This document shows, in pieces, positions 1-5,105 of a stretch of DNA of 7,391 bases; the stretch's first letter is position 1, and every line of letters begins with the position of its first letter. Below the pieces are notes generated by a model. That model saw nothing but the letters and a program-made list of their open reading frames with translations. It searched no databases and was not told the DNA's origin. The stretch lies in assembly GCA_002254975.1 (NCBI GenBank), contig NJEB01000072.1:1-7391 (forward strand). Direction: 5' to 3'. The position numbers and the translations under genes are program-made. Source of the stretch: Candidatus Hecatellales archaeon ex4484_218. Lineage in GTDB: Archaea; Thermoproteota; Bathyarchaeia; Hecatellales; Hecatellaceae.

Positions 1-373
1 TAATTTTTTCCGTTAAAAACTCCAAAAATTCTCTAGCTGAATTTGAAATTAAAACCAAAACATAATTTTTACTTAAGCTTTCTAAAACCTCAAAAACTTC
101 TGGGTAATATGAAATTTTATCCACATATTCTCTAAAAACCTCCATGTAGTTGTTTTTTAAGCCAAAATGGTTAAGCCAATATTTTATGTCATACCATTCA
201 ATCCGGTTTTCCCCAACTTTTTCATATTCTTCCAAAACTATTTTTTTGGCATGTTGAAAGTTTAACCTTTCTTTTTTAGCATACAATTTTGGAATTCCCT
301 CCAACCAAACAAACTCACTAAAATCTTGGGTTACAAGGGTCCCCTCCAAATCAAAAGATACAATTTTAACCAT
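1..373 (-). CDS. HAD-superfamily hydrolase, N-terminal part (cut by window edge)
   Basis: The 124 visible codons start at the ATG at 373 and run off the window, so the C-terminal half is missing. Motif I is clear at residues 7-13 (FDLEGTL): D8 is the expected nucleophile, and the usual second Asp is Glu (E10). Motif II is probably LISNS at residues 108-112, after a cap-like helical insert with a WYDIKYW stretch near 60-66. Family knowledge says such proteins are phosphatases or other phosphoryl-transfer hydrolases of the cytosol; the D-x-E variant is also seen in phosphoserine-phosphatase-like and ThrH-like members. The substrate cannot be told. It is the last visible gene of an operon, 2 nt after the PP-loop gene, with a GGTGG ribosome site inside that gene's last codons, so translational coupling is likely. 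Confidence 0.85.
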   Translation of the reverse strand, partial: MVKIVSFDLEGTLVTQDFSEFVWLEGIPKLYAKKERLNFQHAKKIVLEEYEKVGENRIEWYDIKYWLNHFGLKNNYMEVFREYVDKISYYPEVFEVLESLSKNYVLVLISNSAREFLEFLTEKI

Positions 374-375
374 AG

Positions 376-1782
376 TTAACCACCAATTTTATCAAGAATT
401 CTTTTTGGAGGATTTTTCCAACGCCATAAACCATAATCAATCCATTGACGAGGTAAATTTTTGTTTAAAATCCAATTTTCCAACTCTTTCTCCCATCTTT
501 CCCAAAGTATCGGATACCTTTTTTTCACAACCAACAAATCAGCCATCTCCATGGATGGACACATAAAACATCCAATTCTGTCAAAACCTTCAAAGTAAAG
601 CTTATTTACATAACCATCCAATCTTTCCATCATTAAACATAACCAAACTTGAAGCATACTCCAATCGTTTATAGGACTGGATGCAACAATTTTAGGTAAA
701 AACTTGTTTACCCAAATTTTTCTTGAACCAGCTCTTCTAAAAGATTCAGTCTTCCTCTGGCCAACAAAACATAAAATTTTATTTTCCCCAATTTTTTCAT
801 CCAAAAATTTTGCTGTTGGTTTAAGTTTACAAACTTTAGAACACCAACGATTTTCTCTTGTAGGTGGACCAAAATCTTTAAGATGAATCCAAAAAGCTTC
901 TTCAGCTTTAACCTTTAAAATTTCAACCCCAAATTTTGAAGCAACCCAATCAGCATTTTCTAAAGTTTCAGGTAACTCTAACCCTGTATCATTAAACAAT
1001 ATCTTGGTTTTACATGAAGCTTTAACAGTCAAATATAAAGTTGTTAAACTATCTTTTCCACCAGAATATGAAACAAAAACAGGAAGTTTAAGTCTGCTTG
1101 AAATATCCCCGACAAATTTGCATGCCTTTGAAATATCAGTTTTAAGTTTAGAAAAATTAGCTTTAACAACCTGATTCCATGAAGCCTTAAAATTTAAAAA
1201 TCTAGGTTGCTCTGGCTTCCAAACTCTTAAAACATAAACCTTTCCTTTATCTGTTAATTCACCTACACCCAAAACCTCATCTTTTTTTGAAACAAGAAAA
1301 ACGTATTCCCCTTCCCTCTCAGGAAGATTTTTAGCTACAAAATCTAGTTCACCAAGAATCTGATTTTTAATTACAAAACCATTGTTTACAACAACCCAAA
1401 AACCAAGTTTTTTAACCCAAAGTCTTGAACATCCTTCTCTTAAAGGTTTAAATCTCCAATAAAGACGGGGAAAATCAAAAAATAGATGACCTAAAATTCT
1501 CCCATCAACCAAAACTTCATATCCTTTATCCAGATATGGAACCCTATTAAAAACAGCAACCTCCACATTTTTTAGGAGAAAATTTGCAGCATCAACACCA
1601 AATTCTTGACTAATAGTTTGATGAAGTAAGTTTAGGTCAAATCTAAATGCTGGTTTAGGGTCAACAGGTCTTGAAAGAGGAACAAATTCCCCCTTAACCC
1701 TGCAAATTTCACATTCAGAATCTAAAAGTGGAACATTACAGTTTAAACACCAATAAATACCTGAATGTTTAAGTCTTCTCAA
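376..1782 (-). CDS. Zinc-ribbon/PUA/PP-loop protein of the PAPS-reductase superfamily, putative RNA-acting sulfur-transfer enzyme
   Basis: This 468-residue protein has three recognisable parts. A zinc ribbon lies at 12-27 (C12, C15, C24, C27). A PUA-like region spans about 125-190, with the turn GVGEL near 172. The C-terminal PAPS-reductase-type domain has the PP-loop SYSGGKDS at 238-245, the NDTGLELPET segment at 264-273 and the GQRKTESFRRA motif at 341-351. Two Cys pairs, C314/C318 and C405/C408, could hold an Fe-S cluster or zinc. PP-loop enzymes adenylate their substrate; the PUA domain is an RNA-binding fold. True PAPS reductases are much shorter and lack PUA, so I infer RNA thiolation or a related reaction rather than sulfate assimilation. 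The start is a TTG at 1782 that overlaps the DUF1284 gene by 14 nt, behind a weak GAGGGA; no later start keeps the zinc ribbon. DndC-like function is an alternative, but no dnd genes are seen. Confidence 0.85.
   Translation of the reverse strand: MRRLKHSGIYWCLNCNVPLLDSECEICRVKGEFVPLSRPVDPKPAFRFDLNLLHQTISQEFGVDAANFLLKNVEVAVFNRVPYLDKGYEVLVDGRILGHLFFDFPRLYWRFKPLREGCSRLWVKKLGFWVVVNNGFVIKNQILGELDFVAKNLPEREGEYVFLVSKKDEVLGVGELTDKGKVYVLRVWKPEQPRFLNFKASWNQVVKANFSKLKTDISKACKFVGDISSRLKLPVFVSYSGGKDSLTTLYLTVKASCKTKILFNDTGLELPETLENADWVASKFGVEILKVKAEEAFWIHLKDFGPPTRENRWCSKVCKLKPTAKFLDEKIGENKILCFVGQRKTESFRRAGSRKIWVNKFLPKIVASSPINDWSMLQVWLCLMMERLDGYVNKLYFEGFDRIGCFMCPSMEMADLLVVKKRYPILWERWEKELENWILNKNLPRQWIDYGLWRWKNPPKRILDKIGG
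380..384 (-). promoter_or_regulatory. Ribosome-binding site of the HAD gene
   Basis: GGTGG on the minus strand lies 6 nt before the ATG at 373. It is made from the two Gly codons that end the upstream PP-loop gene. The site supports this start and indicates co-translation of the two genes. Confidence 0.6.
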
Positions 1783-2182
1783 ATCTTTCCCTCTTTTTCT
1801 CCCTCAATATTTTTGTACATTCCTCAACCCAATCACATGTTCTACAAATTTCTTTTAGGTCTTCTGGAGAAAATTTTTCCCAAACAGCTAAAACCTTTTC
1901 AGCTTCCAATTTTTCACCAAACCTTATTCCAAGTCTTTTAGCAACCAAAACATCCATCCTTTTAACTTCTTCCTCAGAATCTTCCTCAGCCTTACATAAA
2001 CCATCAACCATGTAGGGGCATGCAGCACAAATATCATCACATTCACCAACAACTTCAACTTCAAGTTTAGGGTTTAACCTTAATTTTTCCACGATTTTTT
2101 TAAGATTTTCAATAAACTTTTCATTATAGCCTAATCCATGAAAAAAATTTATACATAAAAGATGATGAGCACGAATTTTCAA
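1769..2182 (-). CDS. DUF1284 family protein, cysteine-rich, probably metal or Fe-S binding
   Basis: This 137-residue cytosolic protein begins with the family hallmark IRAHHLLCINFFHGLGY at 3-19. It has eight cysteines: C10, then C48, C52, C55 and C63 in a DDICAACP context, then C113, C116 and C122 in a CRTCDW context. That spacing, with the paired histidines H6/H7, suggests Fe-S or zinc binding. DUF1284 has no established biochemical role that I know of. The start is TTG at 2182, chosen because a perfect GGAGG lies 9 nt upstream and because it places the conserved N-terminus intact. It is the first gene of the minus-strand operon and overlaps the PP-loop gene by 14 nt, so the two proteins are probably made together; a role in delivering sulfur, iron or electrons to that enzyme is inference. 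The C-terminus is lysine- and arginine-rich. Confidence 0.85.
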   Translation of the reverse strand: MKIRAHHLLCINFFHGLGYNEKFIENLKKIVEKLRLNPKLEVEVVGECDDICAACPYMVDGLCKAEEDSEEEVKRMDVLVAKRLGIRFGEKLEAEKVLAVWEKFSPEDLKEICRTCDWVEECTKILREKKRERFEKT

Positions 2183-2305
2183 CCAGTTTAACCTCCAAAA
2201 GTTTAAGAAAACATTAAAACCCTAAAATTTTTTCCATCGAAAAAATTAAGTTTAGGAAGTTGTAGGTTTAGATGAAGAAATATTTTATCTTGTTTGGTGT
2301 AAAAA
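2183..2305. promoter_or_regulatory. Divergent intergenic region between the DUF1284 operon and the propeller gene
   Basis: This 123-bp region must hold the promoters of both transcription units. It is AT-rich. Candidate TATA-like stretches on the plus strand are AAATATTTTAT around 2278-2288 and CGAAAAAATTAA around 2239-2250, and on the minus strand an AAAAAATTTTAG stretch near 2222-2233. None stands out enough to call one. The first plus-strand candidate sits so close to the ATG at 2306 that it would remove the GGTG ribosome site at 2296-2299 from the transcript, which argues against it. Confidence 0.4.
2192..2196 (-). promoter_or_regulatory. Ribosome-binding site of the DUF1284 gene
   Basis: A perfect GGAGG on the minus strand lies 9 nt before the TTG at 2182. 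It decides the start codon, because there is no ATG nearby that would keep the conserved RAHHLLC segment. Confidence 0.7.
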
Positions 2306-3427
2306 ATGGAAAACTCTAGTTTTAGTAAACTTTTAACATTCAGCCTTATCATTATTCTTATTTTCCCTAATGTTTTAAATATTCCAACAACTTGTTTAAG
2401 CCAAACGGAGCCTACTACCCTTCTAGATGGACTTGACTATCCAATTGGTGTTACGGTAAACCAAAAAGGTGAAATCTATTTTACCGAATATGCAAGTCCT
2501 GGGGAAGGAAAACTTAAAGTTTTACTTCCTAATGGTAATGTTAAAACAATTCTTTCAAACCTAACAACTCCAACAGGAATTGTTGTTGACTCAGAAAATA
2601 ACCTATATTTTGCTGAATCTGCCTCTGGAACAATTAAAAAACTTTCCTCCAACCTAAAAAAAATAGAAATTATTGCTGAAGGTCTTGTTGCACCTTGGGG
2701 TTTAGCTTTAGATGGTAAAGGAAATCTTTATGTTACAGAAAAAACAGTAAATGGAACCTTAACAAAAATTAATCTCCAAACCAAACAAAAAACTGTTATC
2801 CTAAAAAACCTAAACGTTTCCTATGGTATTACAATCGACCAGCAGGGAAACCTATATTTTACAGAATATTTAAGCGGAACCTTAAAAATGCTTCCAGCAA
2901 ACCAAAATCAACCTGTAACCTTACTTAAAAACTTAACCTACCCCTACACGGTTATTGTTGATGATGAAGGAAACCTATATTTTTCAGAAAAAATTGGGAC
3001 AATTAAAAAACTTCCAAAAAATGGGTTAGAACCGGTTTTAATTTTATCCAAGCTTGGAAGAGTTTATGGTATGGCTTTAGATAAGCTGGGAAACCTATAT
3101 TTTACAGTTTTTGGTGAACCTATGGTTAGAGGTACTGGAAGTCTAAAAAAATTTACACTTAAAGAAGTTAACCTACCAAATTTAATTACCAAACTTGAAG
3201 AAAAAATAGGAAATCTTGAAACAAAACTTAATAAAACCCTAAAAGAAATTGAAACCTTAAAATCTAATTTTGAGGTAGCCTCAACTCAAGTTCAAGTTTT
3301 AACAGGTCAATTAGCAATACTTACATGGGGATTAGTTGGTTTAGGTATTTTAACAATTTTTAGTTTAATATTTGTCCTAAACCTAAAAAGAAAAATTGGT
3401 GTAAGAAAAATAGAGAAAAGGAAATAG
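2306..3427 (+). CDS. Secreted, membrane-anchored six-bladed NHL-type beta-propeller protein
   Basis: The 373-residue protein has a hydrophobic signal segment at about 9-26, six repeats of 36-43 residues from about 43 to 286, a polar heptad-like stretch at about 291-330 (probable coiled coil), a transmembrane helix at about 337-359 and a basic tail (KRKIGVRKIEKRK). This predicts an extracellular propeller on a short stalk with a cytoplasmic tail. Each blade carries the NHL/SMP-30-like pattern P-x-G-[IL]-x-[VL]-D-x-x-G-N-L-Y-[FV]-[TS]-E. Such propellers bind proteins, glycans or small ligands, and some are lyases or lactonases; no catalytic set is evident here. Five N-x-S/T sequons (N85, N149, N170, N209, N309) fit a surface glycoprotein. 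The ATG is supported by GGTG 6 nt upstream (2296-2299). It appears monocistronic and convergent with the next gene. Confidence 0.85.
   Translation: MENSSFSKLLTFSLIIILIFPNVLNIPTTCLSQTEPTTLLDGLDYPIGVTVNQKGEIYFTEYASPGEGKLKVLLPNGNVKTILSNLTTPTGIVVDSENNLYFAESASGTIKKLSSNLKKIEIIAEGLVAPWGLALDGKGNLYVTEKTVNGTLTKINLQTKQKTVILKNLNVSYGITIDQQGNLYFTEYLSGTLKMLPANQNQPVTLLKNLTYPYTVIVDDEGNLYFSEKIGTIKKLPKNGLEPVLILSKLGRVYGMALDKLGNLYFTVFGEPMVRGTGSLKKFTLKEVNLPNLITKLEEKIGNLETKLNKTLKEIETLKSNFEVASTQVQVLTGQLAILTWGLVGLGILTIFSLIFVLNLKRKIGVRKIEKRK
2432..3163 (+). repeat. Six tandem NHL-like coding repeats, about 120-129 bp each
   Basis: The period is set by the G-N-L-Y-F core codons, which begin at about 2468, 2597, 2720, 2846, 2969 and 3089 (steps of 129, 123, 126, 123 and 120 bp). 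The 15-mer GGAAACCTATATTTT is identical in the last three units, and two of these (2846-2864 and 3089-3107) share 19 bp. This points to internal duplication or to strong codon conservation of the core. The N-terminal TEPTTLLDG stretch may complete the sixth blade and close the ring. Confidence 0.8.
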
Positions 3428-3511
3428 TTTCTAACTTTAAAATTTAAGGTTTCCGATGAATTACAATATTAACCTGTTTAAAGGTTTTGGTAAAGAGAAA
3501 ACAGGGTGGAT

Positions 3512-3548
3512 AATGTAGCCTAAAGTAGCCTACTAGGCTACATTTTTT
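3512..3548 (+). terminator. Hairpin with following T run, probable terminator of the propeller gene
   Basis: AATGTAGCCTA (3512-3522) pairs perfectly with TAGGCTACATT (3534-3544), an 11-bp stem with an 11-nt loop, followed by a T run to 3548. It lies 84 nt after the propeller stop codon. The loop contains another GTAGCCTA copy (3525-3532), so a second, shorter hairpin can form with the same right arm. Intrinsic termination in archaea depends mostly on the T run, so the stem may have another role. There is no T run on the other strand after the stem. Confidence 0.45.
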
Positions 3549-3684
3549 GGATAAACCTAAGAAGAAAAAATGGTATAGGAGGAGTGAAAGAAAGAAGAAT
3601 AACTTTTACATTTGATGTTAGGGGTCTACACCCATTTTTTCCATGTAACCTATTAAATTGTCCATTATTAAGGTTAAAATTTTT

Positions 3685-4080
3685 TTAAATCTCCCTTAAA
3701 TTTTTTCTGTAAAATCTTTCAAAACATGGTTTAAAATCTAGGTATTCATCTATGGCGTTTACATGGTCATCAAAATATTTGGTATGGTTGGTGCAGTATA
3801 GGAGGATTCCATGGGTGAAAACCTCATATTTTATTATGCTGTCAGCAATGTTAAGAGGTATAACATCAACTTTTCTACCTAAAGCTTCCTCCAATTTAAA
3901 AGCTAGATTTAGGGCTGTATCCATGTAATCATTTTTAACATCTGAAAAATAAACAGCTAAATCAATATCACTATAATCTTTTATTTTTCCATTGGCATAT
4001 GAGCCGAAAAGTATAGCATAAACACAATTAGCTTTACTGCATATTTTTTCAACAATCCTACGTAGCTTTTCTAGGTTCAA
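3685..4080 (-). CDS. MNT-type nucleotidyltransferase, MntA-like antitoxin (orphan copy)
   Basis: This 131-residue protein has the minimal nucleotidyltransferase signature G-S at 26-27, ten residues, then D38-x-D40 (SDIDLAV), and the third carboxylate D72 in GRKVDVIP. The catalytic set is therefore complete. The C-terminal part, with DEYLDFKP near 111-118, is typical of MNT proteins paired with HEPN toxins. In studied MntA/HepT pairs the MNT enzyme attaches AMP to the HEPN toxin and silences it; activity here is inferred from the motif. Unusually, no HEPN gene follows on this strand; the only HEPN gene lies divergently at 4164. The start is the TTG at 4080, with only a weak AGGGAT upstream; the first internal Met is too late to keep the fold. 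It converges with the propeller gene. Confidence 0.85.
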   Translation of the reverse strand: MNLEKLRRIVEKICSKANCVYAILFGSYANGKIKDYSDIDLAVYFSDVKNDYMDTALNLAFKLEEALGRKVDVIPLNIADSIIKYEVFTHGILLYCTNHTKYFDDHVNAIDEYLDFKPCFERFYRKNLREI

Positions 4081-4163
4081 AAAATTTATCCCTACCCTAA
4101 ATAATTCTACATCTTAAATTTAAACAGTAAGTTTAAAGTAAGGTTTCATGGTTTCTGTATTTT
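4081..4163. promoter_or_regulatory. Shared divergent promoter region of the MNT and HEPN genes
   Basis: This 83-bp spacer serves both units. On the plus strand, TTTAAA at 4132-4137 is centred about 27 nt before 4162, so it would start transcription at or next to the HEPN ATG (4164). Together with the lack of a ribosome site, this predicts a leaderless mRNA. A second TTTAAA (4119-4124, in AAATTTAAAC) is palindromic and could serve the minus-strand MNT gene with a short leader. Closely spaced divergent promoters allow joint control, for example by the encoded complex; no operator repeat is evident. Confidence 0.5.
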
Positions 4164-4544
4164 ATGAGAAGGATTGAAGATTGGCTTAGGCAGGCTGAAG
4201 CTGCATTAAATAATGCCAAAAAAAATATTCAGTTTGAGGATTATTGGGTTTCATGTTTTATGGCTCATCAAGCAGCTGAATATGCTTTAAAAGCTGTCTT
4301 TCAAAGTTTAGGTTTAGAAAGAAGAGGGCATTCAGTTTATAGGTTTTTGGAAGAGTTAAATGCACCGGAAGAGATTTTAAATTTGGGTAGGAGACTTGAT
4401 AGGCATTATCTCCAATCAAGATATGTTAATACTTTTCATGAGGGTGCACCTATAGATTATTATACAAGGAAGGATGCTGAGGAGGCTGTTCAATATAGTG
4501 AAAAAATCATCCAATTTTGTAGAAAAAGTATACAAGGAACTTGA
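4164..4544 (+). CDS. HEPN domain protein, putative RNase toxin of an MNT/HEPN pair
   Basis: The 126-residue protein covers a full HEPN four-helix fold of PF05168 type. Landmarks are W7 and the A-x-x-x-L-x-x-A helix at the N-terminus, FMAHQAAEYALKAVF at 32-46, GHS at 55-57, LDRHYLQSRY at 78-87, and the DAEEAVQYSEKII helix at 104-116. Family HEPN toxins are metal-independent RNases using an R-x4-6-H motif. Here R76-x4-H81 fits, but the HepT form R-x4-H-x-Y does not, since Tyr82 directly follows the His. Whether it cleaves RNA is therefore open; a non-toxic HEPN partner is possible. There is no clear ribosome site before the ATG, and a TATA box about 27 nt upstream indicates a leaderless start. 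It overlaps the next MNT gene, forming the usual HEPN-MNT pair in toxin-first order. Confidence 0.85.
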   Translation: MRRIEDWLRQAEAALNNAKKNIQFEDYWVSCFMAHQAAEYALKAVFQSLGLERRGHSVYRFLEELNAPEEILNLGRRLDRHYLQSRYVNTFHEGAPIDYYTRKDAEEAVQYSEKIIQFCRKSIQGT

Positions 4545-4926
4545 TAGGTATATTGGTTGGCTAAAAAAAAGTTTTAATGTAAAATTGGTTGTTTTGTTTG
4601 GTTCTATTCCTAAAAATTCTTGGATTGTTGGGGAAAGTGATGTTGACTTATTGATTGTTGCTGAAGGTTTAAAGTCTACCCCAAGTGAAAACTATGAAAT
4701 GCTTAAACTTACTGGAATAATTGAACCTTTAGGTTATAATCCAAAATCTTTTCTTGAAGTTGTTAGAAACCTTAAAAATTTTGTTGTTTTTGATGCTTTT
4801 GAAAATGGTAAAATTGTTTATGCTGAAGATGAATATCTGAATAAGGTTAAAATTTTAGTTGAAGAGGTAAAGAAAAAGTATGGTTTAAAAAGGGATGAAA
4901 AAGGTTGGAGTTTTCATATCAAATAA
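4474..4926 (+). CDS. MNT-type nucleotidyltransferase partner of the HEPN gene
   Basis: Reading from the ATG at 4474 gives 150 residues, with G-S at 43-44 and the SDVDLLIV strand at 55-62 (D56 and D58), separated by eleven residues rather than the ten in the divergent copy. The third carboxylate is not clear; E84 in IEPLGYNP is the best placed candidate. It belongs to a different MNT subtype from the one at 3685. The gene overlaps the HEPN gene by 71 nt in the +1 frame. A GTG at 4498, with GGAGG at 4481-4485 twelve nt upstream, is an alternative start (47-nt overlap) that would remove eight residues and leave the domain intact. The likely role is control of the HEPN protein by nucleotide transfer or direct binding; this is inference from the pairing. 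Confidence 0.8.
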   Translation: MLRRLFNIVKKSSNFVEKVYKELDRYIGWLKKSFNVKLVVLFGSIPKNSWIVGESDVDLLIVAEGLKSTPSENYEMLKLTGIIEPLGYNPKSFLEVVRNLKNFVVFDAFENGKIVYAEDEYLNKVKILVEEVKKKYGLKRDEKGWSFHIK

Positions 4927-5008
4927 GAATTAAGTTAAGCTTCTACTATGGCTGTTGTGTTGTTGATTGTTAATAGTTAAAAATTTAATTTTTAGGAGTG
5001 GGGCAGGG

Positions 5009-5033
5009 TAGTATACTGTACTGTCCTATACTA
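5009..5033. terminator. Hairpin in the convergent gap between MNT and membrane protein genes
   Basis: TAGTATA (5009-5015) pairs with TATACTA (5027-5033) around an 11-nt loop, with G-T pairs possible just outside. A T run (5046-5051) follows some distance later. The 179-bp gap (4927-5105) separates two gene ends that face each other and otherwise shows only AT-rich sequence. A transcription end site here is expected, but the stem is weak. Confidence 0.3.
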
Positions 5034-5105
5034 TTTGATTTGCAATTTTTTGGGTGGGATTATGACAACGGATAACCTAAGCTAAAAAACATGGTAGGTT
5101 TTAGG

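Noticed and set aside
704..886. 60-codon plus-strand reading frame
   Set aside because: It lies antisense inside the PP-loop coding region, has no ribosome site and no recognisable domain; it is a shadow of the real gene.
376..1782. DNA phosphorothioation (DndC-like) role for the PP-loop protein
   Set aside because: The GxRxxESxxR motif is shared, but a PUA domain and zinc ribbon are not part of DndC and no other dnd genes are present in the window.
2390..2398. Possible lipobox at C30 of the propeller protein (PTTC)
   Set aside because: The residues before the Cys do not fit a lipobox, and the C-terminal transmembrane helix already provides an anchor.
3471..3486. AACCT/AGGTT hairpin shortly after the propeller gene
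   Set aside because: The stem is only 5 bp of A/T-rich sequence and the following bases are not a clean T run; the hairpin at 3512 is far stronger.
3622..3640. GGGT-CTAC-ACCC hairpin followed by six T
   Set aside because: A 4-bp stem is expected by chance; the T run might still help termination, but the structure is too weak to call.
3618..3665. Minus-strand 15-codon frame (MDNLIGYMEKMGVDP) after the divergent MNT stop, considered as the remnant of a missing HEPN partner
   Set aside because: It is too short, has no HEPN motif, and the other frames of the gap show no HEPN-like sequence either.
5074..5100. AACCTA/TAGGTT inverted repeat downstream of the membrane protein gene
   Set aside because: It is a 6-bp stem with a 15-nt loop and no T run after it on either strand.
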